From Streptomyces violaceorubidus (GTDB lineage: Bacteria; Actinomycetota; Actinomycetes; Streptomycetales; Streptomycetaceae), in assembly GCF_000717995.1 (NCBI RefSeq), contig NZ_JODM01000034.1:1-64000 (forward strand): a stretch of DNA of 64,000 nucleotides, written 5' to 3'. Each line of letters begins with the position of its first letter. Position 1 is the stretch's first letter. Under the pieces are notes generated by a model. It searched no databases, was not told the origin of the DNA, and saw only the letters and a program-made list of their open reading frames with translations. Positions 41,766 to 50,175 of the stretch are shown here, one piece after another. The translations under genes were made by a program, and so were the position numbers.

Positions 41766-41840
41766 GGTCCTGTGGAGCAGTTTGGAGTGCTCGCCACCCT
41801 GTCAAGGTGGAGGCCGCGGGTTCAAATCCCGTCAGGACCG
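41766..41840 (+). tRNA. tRNA-Asp (GTC), copy 2
   Basis: Identical in all 75 bases to the copy at 37414-37488. Its 3' end (CAAATCCCGTCAGGACCG) is the start of a tandem repeat array that continues downstream. Confidence 0.96.
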
Positions 41841-42176
41841 CAGCAAGAATCCCCGCACCGAGCAATCGGCGCGGGGATTCTTTCGTACGCCCCCGCCACT
41901 CGCGAAGTGTCGCCGCCCTGCCAAGGCGGAGGCCGCGCCCGCGGCGCAGCCGCATGCGGACACAGCAAATCCCGTCAGGACCGCAGCAACAGCCCCCGCA
42001 CCGAGCAATCGGCGCGGGGGCCCTTTCGTACGCCCCGCCACTCGCGAAGTGTCGCCACCCTGCCAAGGCGGAGGCCGCGCCCGCGGCGCAGCCGCATGCG
42101 GACACAGCAAATCCCGTCAGGACCGCAGCAAGAACCCCCGCACCGAGCAATCGGCGCGGGGTTCTTTCGTGCGCCG
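41823..42176 (+). repeat. Array of tRNA-Asp-derived tandem repeats with hairpins
   Basis: About 2.5 units of 142-143 bases start at 41823, 41966 and 42108. Each unit runs from the tRNA 3' end (CAAATCCCGTCAGGACCG) through a hairpin, then a 67-base linker, to a tRNA-Asp-like anticodon arm. In the two degenerate arms the loop is CTGCCAA (Gly-type GCC anticodon) instead of CTGTCAA. A 29-base insert containing the palindrome CCGCATGCGG replaces most of the T-arm 5' half. The three hairpin stems differ in sequence but stay paired: AATCCCCGC/GCGGGGATT, GCCCCCGC/GCGGGGGC and AACCCCCGC/GCGGGGTT. Confidence 0.88.
41846..41882 (+). terminator. Terminator hairpin after tRNA-Asp copy 2
   Basis: Stem GAATCCCCGC / GCGGGGATTC with an inner CCGA/TCGG mini-hairpin, then TTTCG. 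It starts 6 bases after the tRNA. Near-copies recur at about 41991-42023 and 42131-42164 in the repeat array. Confidence 0.8.
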
Positions 42177-42337
42177 GCCCCTGCCCGCCCGGCCTGCCCC
42201 CGGGCCACCGAGAAGCCCCCGGCGCCCCCGAAGCCCTCAGTGGCCCTCAGCCGCCCTCCCGCGGCCTTGACGGCGTCACTTTCGCTCGGTACTCCAAAGA
42301 CAGGGCACAACCCCTGTGTGCCCCCTGGAGGTGGCAC

Positions 42338-42532
42338 ATGGCGACATCGGTCAGGCACGAGACGCGGGCGCTGCTCCGCGCGCACCTGTCGGCCGCGTCG
42401 TCGTACGGTCATGTGACGCGCCACTGCCCGATCTGCCACCGGCTCCTGCGGCTCGCGCTGGACGCGCCGGCCTCACAGTCTCCGACAGGCCGTCAAGAGG
42501 GCGTCGAGAGCGGGAGCGCGTCCACGGCGTGA
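42338..42532 (+). CDS. Small DUF6274-like protein with CxxC motif
   Basis: A 64-residue protein beginning MATSVRHETRALLRAHLSAA, with a CPICH motif (CxxCH) at about residues 30-34 that could bind zinc. GGAGG stands 7 bases before the ATG at 42338, which supports translation. I recall this as a conserved small Streptomyces family (DUF6274). The basic N-terminus and CxxC suggest nucleic-acid or protein binding; the function is unknown. It is followed by about 440 non-coding bases before bldC (opposite strand). Confidence 0.78.
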   Translation: MATSVRHETRALLRAHLSAASSYGHVTRHCPICHRLLRLALDAPASQSPTGRQEGVESGSASTA

Positions 42533-42974
42533 ACCCCCGCGAGCCCCAACGCCCTTGCCCCGCAGAGCTCCTGGAGGCCAGGCCTCCTTTAGCGCACCGG
42601 CGCCCGGCCCAACAACCACCCGGCGGTGTGACGGGTGTCACCGCATGATTTTTCGAAACGGTGGGCCTTACTCCTCCCCTACAACTGATCAATTTAATAT
42701 GTGCAATTGCACCACCTCGATGGTGCTCGCACAGCAGATCCGACACGGCCCCCCAGACTCCGACAAGCCCGCTCACAGAACCGGGCCCGGACACGGGTCC
42801 GGGGCACGGGTCCGGTGCAGGCGTCCGCGCACAAAAAATCGCGCTGGACCCGGCGGAGTCCAGCGCGATCAACGACGCACCTCTGTTGGGGCAGAGACGG
42901 CGTCGCTTGGAGCTGTGGTCCAGGCCGCCCCGGCAGGTTGGGGGACCTGCCGTTCTGCCCGGTTATGGAGTTGT
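42533..42974. other. Intergenic region downstream of bldC
   Basis: No gene. An AT-rich island at about 42683-42712 ends in the perfect 12-base palindrome GTGCAATTGCAC (42701-42712). The bldC terminator is at 42832-42869. A TAATAT box at 42695-42700 could be a -10 element on the plus strand, but no -35 matches. Confidence 0.45.
42832..42869 (-). terminator. Rho-independent terminator of bldC
   Basis: On the minus strand: ATCGCGCTGGAC, an 8-base loop, GTCCAGCGCGAT, then a run of six T. The stem is a perfect 12 bases. It stands about 105 bases after the bldC stop, so the bldC transcript has a long 3' untranslated region. Confidence 0.88.
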
Positions 42975-43181
42975 TCAGGCCTCGCTGCGCTGCTGCGGAA
43001 TGCCCGCGAGCAGGGCGCGGACCTCGGCTTCGCGGTAGCGGCGATGCCCGCCGAGCGTGCGGATCGACGTGAGCTTGCCGGCCTTCGCCCAGCGCGTGAC
43101 CGTCTTCGGGTCGACGCGGAACATGGTGGCGACCTCAGCCGGGGTCAGCAGCGGCTCGGCATCAGGGGTGCGAGCGGTCAT
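42975..43181 (-). CDS. bldC: Developmental regulator BldC
   Basis: A 68-residue MerR-like DNA-binding protein consisting of little more than the winged helix: EVATMFRVDPKTVTRWAKAG then LTSIRTLGGHRRYREAEVRA. The size, sequence and streptomycete context match BldC, which binds direct repeats cooperatively as head-to-tail oligomers and holds back premature sporulation in Streptomyces. The ATG at 43181 follows GAGGAGG at 7 bases. It has its own strong terminator downstream and a 530-base upstream region, consistent with monocistronic, heavily regulated expression. Confidence 0.96.
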   Translation of the reverse strand: MTARTPDAEPLLTPAEVATMFRVDPKTVTRWAKAGKLTSIRTLGGHRRYREAEVRALLAGIPQQRSEA

Positions 43182-43714
43182 GAGCGGCCTCCTCGGGAGA
43201 ACCGAACCTTCTCGGTTCATTCCTCTAAATTCTGCACCTTGACCCGCGTTGCCCGAAATGGCGGACGCGAGTCGAGTCGGTTATAGGACGAACGGCTTGT
43301 CCTCGGCACTACAACTACACCATCTGTCCAGCCGCGTCGGCCAAACCGATGGAATTGCCCTCCCAGGTGTTCATCAGCGACGGAAGCCGATGGACCATGC
43401 CATAGCGGACAGTCACGCCTCTGTGACGATCAGTCACAGGGGCGATCAGGAGTCACCAGACCCCCCAAAGCGTGCAATGCTGAGATTCCACCCACAGTGC
43501 ATCACGGTAGGACGGAAGGAGCCCTCCCCGGGCTCCTTGTCCTATTTTGGCATGAGGAGGGGGAAGCGGCGCAAGAGTGATGTACGTGCGGTCCGTCACG
43601 CTTGACGCATACGCCCGGATCGGGACCTACGTCCCTTGTCGCCGAGAGATCAGCCCACCCCGAACACGTGTCGGAGCGGAAGACGAAACCCCACATCGGG
43701 CGGTACGTCAAACG
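43182..43714. other. bldC upstream regulatory region
   Basis: There is no supported gene in these 533 bases. It includes the inverted-repeat cluster at 43412-43439 (listed separately). A hairpin-like GGAGCCCTCCCCGGGCTCC follows at about 43519-43537. The region also carries the 3' flank of the minus-strand gene ending at 43715. Confidence 0.5.
43412..43439. promoter_or_regulatory. Overlapping inverted repeats upstream of bldC
   Basis: CTGTGAC-GATCA-GTCACAG (43421-43439) is a perfect 7-base-arm palindrome. The preceding GTCAC at 43412-43416 also pairs with GTGAC at 43423-43427. The pattern resembles a CRP site (TGTGA/TCACA), but the spacing is 7 instead of 6. The cluster lies about 230 bases upstream of the bldC ATG. 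Confidence 0.45.
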
Positions 43715-44563
43715 TCAGTTCGCGGAGCGCCGGTCCCGGACCGCCCGCCAGCGCTCCACCAGCCGCCCGTACGCCGCCCCCGCGGCGGCCCCGTCGCCGT
43801 GGCGCAGCGCCTCGATGCCCTCGGCGACGTCCGCCGCGGAGTGGTCCGCCTCCAACTCCCCGGCCGGAAGGGCGTGCACCAGTCCGCCGTAGTCCAACTC
43901 GACCAGCGACCGCGGATGGAACTCCTCCAGCCAGCGCCCCACGTCCACCAGCCCGTCGATGAGCGGCCCCTCGTCCACGGCCTCCCGCAGGGCCCGCAGC
44001 CCCCGGGCCACCCGTCGGCGGGCCTGCACCATCGGCGTCCGGTAGCGCAGCACCGGGGCGGCCGCCCGCCCGCCGTCGCCCCCGTCGTACTCCCGCTCCG
44101 CGTCGGAGAAAAGCACGAACCAGTTGATCGGCACCTGCCAGGTGGCCGTGCGGATCCAGGGCCGGGCGTCCGGGTTGCGCTCCAGCCAGCGCGCGTAGTC
44201 CTGCGCGCTCTGCCGGCGCACGACCGGCGGGATCAAGGCGTCCAGGACCGGCTCCGGGAAGTCCTCGGCCAGGTCGCCCAACGCCTGCCAGCCGCGCAGC
44301 CGGGTCCGCCAGGGGCAGACGCAGACCACGCCGTCCACCTCCGCCACGAAGGCGTCCGCGCTCTCGTGCACCGGCACCGCGACGGGCGGGGTGGGCAGCA
44401 GGTCGGCCAGGGAGCGGCGCAACTCGTCCTGGTAGGAGGGCCGGTCGGGACGGCGGGCGTAACGGGTCCAGTGGGCGCGCTCCTCGTCGGGGAAGGCCGC
44501 CAGCGGCTCGTACACGCGCAGGTACGCCGCGTAGGGGACGATCACCGAGGACACCTTGGGCAC
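43715..44563 (-). CDS. Conserved hypothetical protein
   Basis: 282 residues from the GTG at 44563 (VPKVSSVIVPYAAYLRVYEP), which sits behind a strong GGAGGGAGCAGG ribosome site. It is a soluble, acidic, helical protein with conserved-looking segments GVVCVCPWRTRLRGWQALG, RTATWQVPINWFVLFSD and SLVELDYGGLVHALPAG. There is no signal peptide or membrane helix. I do not recognise a functional family. Its position between bldC and vdh matches what I recall as a conserved streptomycete hypothetical, so it is likely under long-term selection. It is divergent from vdh, with 230 bases between. Confidence 0.85.
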   Translation of the reverse strand: MPKVSSVIVPYAAYLRVYEPLAAFPDEERAHWTRYARRPDRPSYQDELRRSLADLLPTPPVAVPVHESADAFVAEVDGVVCVCPWRTRLRGWQALGDLAEDFPEPVLDALIPPVVRRQSAQDYARWLERNPDARPWIRTATWQVPINWFVLFSDAEREYDGGDGGRAAAPVLRYRTPMVQARRRVARGLRALREAVDEGPLIDGLVDVGRWLEEFHPRSLVELDYGGLVHALPAGELEADHSAADVAEGIEALRHGDGAAAGAAYGRLVERWRAVRDRRSAN

Positions 44564-44792
44564 GCCTGCTCCCTCCCCCGCGCACCGACGCGAAAACCTG
44601 CGGAAACCCATGGAAAGGGATCACAAACGCGCGAGAATCTCTGCAAATCGTCGCACGCCCGTACTCCGTGCGGAGGTGATCCTGAGCACTGTGCGGCGGG
44701 CCGGTACCCCCAGGCTCTAATCTCGTGCCACAGTCCCCGCCACCTTCACGGGGCCTGCCACCCATCGCCGCACCTACACAGGAGTCACCACC

Positions 44793-45887
44793 GTGACCGA
44801 CGTAAACGGCGCACCTGCTGATGTACTGCACACCCTGTTCCACTCGGACCAGGGGGGTCATGAGCAAGTCGTGCTCTGCCAGGACCGTGCCAGCGGTCTC
44901 GAGGCCGTCATCGCCCTCCACTCCACCGCCCTGGGCCCCGCGCTCGGCGGTACGCGCTTCTACCCGTACGCGAACGAGGCCGAGGCCGTCGCCGACGCGC
45001 TGAACCTCGCGCGCGGGATGTCGTACAAGAACGCCATGGCCGGTCTCGACCACGGCGGCGGCAAGGCCGTGATCATCGGTGATCCGGAGCAGATCAAGAG
45101 CGAGGAACTGCTCCTCGCCTACGGCAGGTTCGTCGCCTCGCTCGGCGGCCGGTACGTCACCGCGTGCGACGTCGGCACCTACGTCGCCGACATGGACGTC
45201 GTGGCCCGCGAGTGCCGCTGGACGACCGGGCGCTCCCCGGAGCACGGCGGCGCGGGCGACTCCTCGGTGCTCACCTCCTTCGGCGTCTACCAGGGCATGC
45301 GGGCCGCCGCCCAGCACCTGTGGGGCGACCCGACGCTGCGCGACCGCACCGTCGGCATCGCGGGCGTCGGCAAGGTCGGCCACCACCTGGTCGAGCACCT
45401 GCTCGCCGAGGGCGCCCACGTCGTCGTCACCGACGTGCGCAAGGACGTGGTGCGCGGCATCACCGAGCGGCACCCGTCGGTGGTCGCCGTCGCCGACACC
45501 GACGCGCTGATCCGGGTGGAGAACCTGGACATCTACGCGCCCTGCGCGCTCGGCGGCGCGCTGAACGACGACACCGTGCCGGTACTGACCGCCAAGGTGG
45601 TGTGCGGAGCGGCCAACAACCAGCTCGCCCACCCCGGTGTGGAGAAGGACCTCGCCGACCGCGGGATCCTCTACGCGCCGGACTACGTGGTGAACGCCGG
45701 CGGTGTCATCCAGGTCGCCGACGAGTTGCACGGCTTCGACTTCGACCGGTGCAAGGCGAAGGCCGCGAAGATCTACGACACCACGCTGGCCATATTCGCA
45801 CGTGCGAAGGAGGACGGCATTCCGCCGGCCGCTGCGGCCGACCGGATCGCCGAGCAGCGCATGGCGGAGGCCCGTACCCGGCGGTGA
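44793..45887 (+). CDS. vdh: Valine (branched-chain amino acid) dehydrogenase
   Basis: A 364-residue member of the Glu/Leu/Phe/Val dehydrogenase family. The catalytic Lys region is [19 protein letters not shown] (about residues 78-94), the Asp region [13 protein letters not shown], and the NAD Rossmann motif [16 protein letters not shown] at about residue 190. It deaminates valine, leucine and isoleucine to 2-oxo acids with NAD, supplying branched acyl starter and extender units. Streptomyces Vdh is the characterised enzyme of this size. The GTG at 44793 has GGAG 8 bases upstream. Confidence 0.95.
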   Translation: MTDVNGAPADVLHTLFHSDQGGHEQVVLCQDRASGLEAVIALHSTALGPALGGTRFYPYANEAEAVADALNLARGMSYKNAMAGLDHGGGKAVIIGDPEQIKSEELLLAYGRFVASLGGRYVTACDVGTYVADMDVVARECRWTTGRSPEHGGAGDSSVLTSFGVYQGMRAAAQHLWGDPTLRDRTVGIAGVGKVGHHLVEHLLAEGAHVVVTDVRKDVVRGITERHPSVVAVADTDALIRVENLDIYAPCALGGALNDDTVPVLTAKVVCGAANNQLAHPGVEKDLADRGILYAPDYVVNAGGVIQVADELHGFDFDRCKAKAAKIYDTTLAIFARAKEDGIPPAAAADRIAEQRMAEARTRR

Positions 45888-46208
45888 TCCGACGGTCGTA
45901 CGGCGGTGGGCCGGCGGGGTCGTCGCGGGTTTGACCGGTACCCGTCGGGGTGCAGTTGGAGAGAACTCTCACTTATCCCGGCGGGTCGACCGTCGAAAGG
46001 TGGTTAAAATCGCCTTTGACCAGCGAGGACGGGGCGCCTCGACGGTCCTGGGCAGGGCCACGTGCTGCGGGCGACGTACCGTATGGGCGTGGGCTCAGGT
46101 ACCGTGGAAGCCCTACGGACCGGTCTCTCCACGGAGAGCCCGTTCCGGACCATGAACGCGTGTCAAGACTCTGGGGCCGTCGAGCCCCGTCGTTGAGGGG
46201 GTCGAGCC
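45888..46208. other. Intergenic region, vdh to DUF3073 gene
   Basis: There is no gene. It contains the 12-base palindrome GAGAG-AA-CTCTC at 45959-45970, in a less GC-rich stretch that continues to about 46025 and probably holds the promoter of the DUF3073 gene. GGGG at 46197-46200 is its ribosome site. Confidence 0.45.
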
Positions 46209-46463
46209 ATGGGGCGCGGCCGGGCCAAGGCCAAGCAGACGAAGGTCGCCCGCCAGCTGAAGTACAACAGCGGTGGGACTGATCTCTCCCGCCTGGCCGA
46301 GGAGCTGGGCGCATCGCCGTCGAATGCACAACCGCCTAACGGCGGACCATTCGAGGACGATGAGCAGGACGATGACGTGTACGCGAAGTACGCCGACCTC
46401 TATGAGGACGACGACGAGGACGAGGACGGCCAGTCCCCTTCCCCTCAGCGACGCGGCGCTTGA
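46209..46463 (+). CDS. Small DUF3073 protein
   Basis: An 84-residue protein with a basic N-terminus (MGRGRAKAKQTKVARQLKYN) and a very acidic C-terminal half (EDDEQDDDVYAKYADLYEDD). The bipolar charge and length match DUF3073, conserved across actinobacteria and found next to purine genes. The basic N-terminus suggests RNA or ribosome contact, but the function is unknown. The ATG at 46209 follows GGGG. A strong hairpin at 46482-46511 separates it from purM, which is convergent. Confidence 0.9.
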   Translation: MGRGRAKAKQTKVARQLKYNSGGTDLSRLAEELGASPSNAQPPNGGPFEDDEQDDDVYAKYADLYEDDDEDEDGQSPSPQRRGA

Positions 46464-46481
46464 CCTTGCACTGAACACTTT

Positions 46482-46511
46482 CCCGGTCGGTGACCTCTGT
46501 CACCGACCGGG
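46482..46511. terminator. Bidirectional terminator, DUF3073 / purM
   Basis: A perfect 13-base stem (CCCGGTCGGTGAC / GTCACCGACCGGG) with a CTCT loop, flanked by TTC and TTCTG, between convergent genes. Confidence 0.88.
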
Positions 46512-46550
46512 TTCTGTGCTACCCGCAGCATCTGCGGCGCCCGCGGTGTC

Positions 46551-47618
46551 TCAGGCGGCGTAGTCGCCCACGAGCTCGGCGCCGGTCGAGTGCTCGCCGC
46601 GGTCGGTGATCTCGCCGGCCACCCAGGCGTCCACGCCTCGGTCGGCGAGGGCCGTCAGGGCCACGTCCGTCGACTCCTCGGGCACGATCGCGATCATGCC
46701 GACGCCCATGTTCAGGGTCTTCTCCAGCTCCAGGCGCTCGACCCGGCCGGTCCGGCCGACGAGGTCGAAGATCGCGCCCGGGGTCCAGGTGGAGCGGTCG
46801 ACCACGGCGTGCAGGCCGTCGGGGATCACCCGGGCCAGGTTGGCCGCGAGTCCGCCGCCGGTGACGTGGCTGAAGGCGTGGACCTCGGCGGTGCGCATGA
46901 GGGCCAGGCAGTCCAGGGAGTAGATCTTGGTCGGCTCCAGCAGCTCCTCGCCGAGGGTGCGACCGAGACCGTCCAGGTGGGCGTCGAGTGCCAGACCGCC
47001 CTCGTTCAGCAGGACGTGGCGGACCAGCGAGTACCCGTTCGAGTGAAGCCCGGAGGACGCCATGGCGATCACCGCGTCACTCGTACGGATGCGATCCGCG
47101 CCGAGCAGCCGGTCGGCCTCCACGACGCCCGTACCGGCGCCGGCGACGTCGAAGTCGTCCGCGCCCAGCAGGCCGGGGTGCTCGGCCGTCTCGCCGCCCA
47201 CCAGGGCGCACCCGGCGAGCACGCAGCCCTCGGCGATGCCCTTGACGATCGCGGCGACACGCTCGGGGTGGACCTTGCCGACGCAGATGTAGTCGGTCAT
47301 GAACAGCGGCTCGGCGCCACACACCACGATGTCGTCCATGACCATGGCGACCAGGTCGTGGCCGATGGTGTCGTAGACGCCCAGCTGCCGGGCGATGTCG
47401 ACCTTGGTGCCGACGCCGTCGGTGGCGGAGGCGAGCAGCGGACGCTCGTAGTTCTTGAGGGCGGAGGCGTCGAAGAGCCCGGCGAAACCGCCGAGGCCGC
47501 CGAGGACCTCGGGGCGACGGGTCTTCTTGACCCATTCCTTCATGAGCTCGACGGCGCGGTCGCCCGCCTCGATGTCGACGCCGGCGGCTGCGTAGCTGGC
47601 ACCAGTTGTGTCAGGCAT
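46551..47618 (-). CDS. purM: Phosphoribosylformylglycinamidine cyclo-ligase (AIR synthetase)
   Basis: A 355-residue PurM. The N-terminal glycine-rich ATP region is GGLGGFAGLFDAS, with SATDGVGTKVDIARQLG and DLVAMVMDDIVVCGAEPLFM carrying the family's metal and substrate residues. The C-terminal half has GLHSNGYSLVRHV and FSHVTGGGLAANLARVIPDG. It closes FGAM to AIR with ATP in the fifth step of purine synthesis. It starts at the ATG at 47618, 60 bases after purF, and is probably cotranscribed with it. Confidence 0.97.
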   Translation of the reverse strand: MPDTTGASYAAAGVDIEAGDRAVELMKEWVKKTRRPEVLGGLGGFAGLFDASALKNYERPLLASATDGVGTKVDIARQLGVYDTIGHDLVAMVMDDIVVCGAEPLFMTDYICVGKVHPERVAAIVKGIAEGCVLAGCALVGGETAEHPGLLGADDFDVAGAGTGVVEADRLLGADRIRTSDAVIAMASSGLHSNGYSLVRHVLLNEGGLALDAHLDGLGRTLGEELLEPTKIYSLDCLALMRTAEVHAFSHVTGGGLAANLARVIPDGLHAVVDRSTWTPGAIFDLVGRTGRVERLELEKTLNMGVGMIAIVPEESTDVALTALADRGVDAWVAGEITDRGEHSTGAELVGDYAA

Positions 47619-47678
47619 GACGATGAGAACCTTCGTGTCGTACGGCAGGGAGGCCAGGAAGCCGGGAGGAACGGACGG

Positions 47679-49205
47679 CTACGGGCGACGGATGGCGTCG
47701 GCGGCGGCCGTACCGGCGGGCCCGGCGGCCAGCTCGGTCTCCAGGAGCTGCTTGCCGAGCAGCTCGGGGTCGGGAAGCTCCATCGGGTACTCCCCGTCGA
47801 AGCAGGCGCGGCACAGGTTCGGCTTGGCGATGGTGGTCGCCTCGATCATGCCGTCGATGGAGATGTACGCCAGGGAGTCGGCGCCCATCGAGGTGCCGAT
47901 CTCCTCGACGCTCATGCCGTTGGCGATCAGCTCGGCCCGGGTGGCGAAGTCGATGCCGAAGAAGCAGGGCCACTTCACCGGCGGGGACGAGATCCGGATG
48001 TGGATCTCGGCGGCACCGGCCTCGCGGAGCATGCGGACCAGGGCCCGCTGGGTGTTGCCGCGGACGATGGAGTCGTCGACGACGACCAGCCGCTTGCCCT
48101 TGATGACTTCCTTCAGGGGATTCAGCTTCAGGCGGATGCCGAGCTGGCGAATGGTCTGCGAGGGCTGGATGAAGGTCCGGCCGACATAGGCGTTCTTCAC
48201 CAGACCGTTGCCGAAGGGGATGCCCGAGGCCTCGGCGTAGCCGATCGCGGCGGGGGTGCCCGACTCCGGGGTCGCTATGACGAGGTCGGCCTCCGCGGGG
48301 GCCTCCTTCGCGAGCCTGCGGCCCATCTCGACGCGCGAGAGGTAGACGTTGCGGCCGGCGATGTCGGTGTCCGGGCGGGCCAGGTACACGTACTCGAAGA
48401 CACAGCCCTTCGGCTTCGCTTCTGCGAATCGCGAGGTGCGCAGGCCGTTCTCGTCGATGGCGACGAACTCGCCCGGCTCGATCTCGCGGACGTAGGAAGC
48501 GCCGCAGATGTCGAGGGCGGCGGACTCGGAGGCGACCACCCAGCCGCGCTCGAGGCGGCCCAGGACCAGCGGACGGATGCCCTGCGGGTCGCGGGCGGCG
48601 TAGAGGGTGTGCTCGTCCATGAAGACGAGGGAGAAGGCGCCGCGCACCTGGGGCAGCACCTTGGCGGCCGCCTCCTCGAGGGTCAGCGGCTTGCCGTCGT
48701 CGTCGACCTGGCCCGCGAGCAGAGCGGTGATCAGGTCGGTGTCGTTGGTCGCCGCGACCCGGGTGGAGCGGCCGTCCTGCTTGGGCAGGTCGGCGACCAT
48801 CTCGGCGAGCTGGGCGGTGTTGACGAGGTTGCCGTTGTGCCCGAGCGCGATGGAGCCCTGCGCGGTGGCACGGAACGTCGGCTGGGCGTTCTCCCACACG
48901 GAGGCGCCGGTGGTCGAGTAGCGGGCGTGACCGACCGCGATGTGACCCTGGAGCGAACCGAGCGAGGTCTCGTCGAAGACCTGGGACACCAGGCCCATGT
49001 CCTTGAAGACGAGGATCTGGGAGCCGTTGCTGACCGCGATTCCCGCGGATTCCTGGCCCCGATGCTGGAGGGCGTAGAGCCCGAAGTACGTGAGCTTTGC
49101 GACCTCTTCGCCAGGAGCCCAGACACCGAAGACGCCGCAAGCGTCCTGGGGGCCCTTCTCGCCGGGAAGCAGATCGTGATTGAGTCGACCGTCACCACGT
49201 GGCAC
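47679..49205 (-). CDS. purF: Amidophosphoribosyltransferase
   Basis: A 508-residue PurF. A 22-residue propeptide precedes the nucleophile Cys23 (QDACGVFGVW), as in the Fe-S class of Bacillus type. Then come the glutaminase domain (LYALQHRGQESAGIAVS; HARYSTTGASVWENAQP) and a PRTase with the PRPP motif LVVVDDSIVRGNT. It makes phosphoribosylamine from PRPP and glutamine, the committed and feedback-inhibited step. The GTG at 49205 gives the full propeptide. It is first gene of the purF-purM unit. Confidence 0.97.
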   Translation of the reverse strand: MPRGDGRLNHDLLPGEKGPQDACGVFGVWAPGEEVAKLTYFGLYALQHRGQESAGIAVSNGSQILVFKDMGLVSQVFDETSLGSLQGHIAVGHARYSTTGASVWENAQPTFRATAQGSIALGHNGNLVNTAQLAEMVADLPKQDGRSTRVAATNDTDLITALLAGQVDDDGKPLTLEEAAAKVLPQVRGAFSLVFMDEHTLYAARDPQGIRPLVLGRLERGWVVASESAALDICGASYVREIEPGEFVAIDENGLRTSRFAEAKPKGCVFEYVYLARPDTDIAGRNVYLSRVEMGRRLAKEAPAEADLVIATPESGTPAAIGYAEASGIPFGNGLVKNAYVGRTFIQPSQTIRQLGIRLKLNPLKEVIKGKRLVVVDDSIVRGNTQRALVRMLREAGAAEIHIRISSPPVKWPCFFGIDFATRAELIANGMSVEEIGTSMGADSLAYISIDGMIEATTIAKPNLCRACFDGEYPMELPDPELLGKQLLETELAAGPAGTAAADAIRRP

Positions 49206-49267
49206 GTCTTTGAGTGTAGGCGAGATCGACCACTGGTCCGAATTGGGGATGCGGGCTCACCGGCGGC

Positions 49268-50116
49268 TCACCGGTCGGCGACGGCCCGGACCGTGGCGCC
49301 GTCTTCGCTGGTCAGCGTGAGGGTTTCATGATCGATCCGGTAGTCGACCCGGCCCTCGAAGAGGCCCAGCAGCCGCTTCTCGGCAGCCATGAGTGAGCCT
49401 TCGCACATCATTCGGGTGGTAGAGGGGGTGCCGAGGGTGATACGGCCGTCGCTGACGGTGGCCCCGGCGTTGACCTGGTTGCAGGGGAGCCGTCCGGAGA
49501 CGGTCTTCGCCTCCTGGTCGAAGGTGAGATGGGCGCGGCCCTTGCCGCCCTGGTGGCCCGGGGTGTCCACGGTCCACTTCGTGCCGTGGAGGGGAGCGTC
49601 CTCGGACCTGCTGAGCCGCACGGTGTCGCCCCCGGCGGTGGTGAGGGTGAGCCGCCCGCCCTCGCTCCTGGTGGTGAGCGAGCCGGTGGTGAGGGCGCGG
49701 CCGAGGGACTTCTCGAAGTCGGCGGGGATCTGGGCGCAGGCCTTCTCGGTGAACATGGCGTCGCTGAGCCGGACGCGTTCGCCGTCGACGTCGGCGCGGG
49801 CGCTGAAGCTGTTGCACCCGGTGCTGCCCGCGGCCTCGCCGCGGTCGTCGATCCGCAGGTGTGCCGTGTCCGGCGCGCGGTGGGTGGCGCCCGACACGGT
49901 GACGCTGTCGATGCTCCACCGGACGCCGGTGATGCGCTCCGCGCCCGTGCTCGCGCCCACGGAGGCGCTGCCTCCGCCGCCGTCGGCCTTCTCGGTGCCG
50001 CAGGCCGCGGCGAGCGGGACGAGCGCGGCGACGGCCGCCACGGTCAGGGTCATGCCGCGCTGCTGCTTCGGCTGCTTTTGCGGCTTCTGCTGCTTCTGCT
50101 GCTTCTGCCTGTACAT
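49268..50116 (-). CDS. Lipoprotein with two META (HslJ-like) domains
   Basis: 282 residues. A Gln/Lys-rich start (MYRQKQQKQQKPQKQPKQQR) is followed by a signal helix (MTLTVAAVAALVPLAAAC) with lipobox Cys at about residue 39. Two META domains follow (about 65-165 and 178-280). Each has the pattern W-S/T-D, GCNSFSA or PCNQVNA, and a late Cys (FTEKACAQI; TRMMCEG), which fits a disulphide per domain. HslJ-type proteins are envelope proteins linked to novobiocin and heat stress in E. coli. Here the protein would be outside, anchored by lipid. No ribosome site is clear before the ATG at 50116. Confidence 0.85.
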   Translation of the reverse strand: MYRQKQQKQQKPQKQPKQQRGMTLTVAAVAALVPLAAACGTEKADGGGGSASVGASTGAERITGVRWSIDSVTVSGATHRAPDTAHLRIDDRGEAAGSTGCNSFSARADVDGERVRLSDAMFTEKACAQIPADFEKSLGRALTTGSLTTRSEGGRLTLTTAGGDTVRLSRSEDAPLHGTKWTVDTPGHQGGKGRAHLTFDQEAKTVSGRLPCNQVNAGATVSDGRITLGTPSTTRMMCEGSLMAAEKRLLGLFEGRVDYRIDHETLTLTSEDGATVRAVADR

Positions 50117-50175
50117 GCCGATTCGACGGAGAGGGGGAAGATCCGGTTCCCGGCCCGTTCCCCCGGTTTCCTCCG

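Noticed and set aside
41846..42176. Small proteins encoded in the tRNA repeat array
   Set aside because: Open frames exist on both strands, but the 142-143 base period shifts frame between units and no ribosome sites are present.
43421..43439. True CRP binding site
   Set aside because: The half-sites match, but the centre spacing is 7 instead of 6, so it is kept only as an operator candidate.
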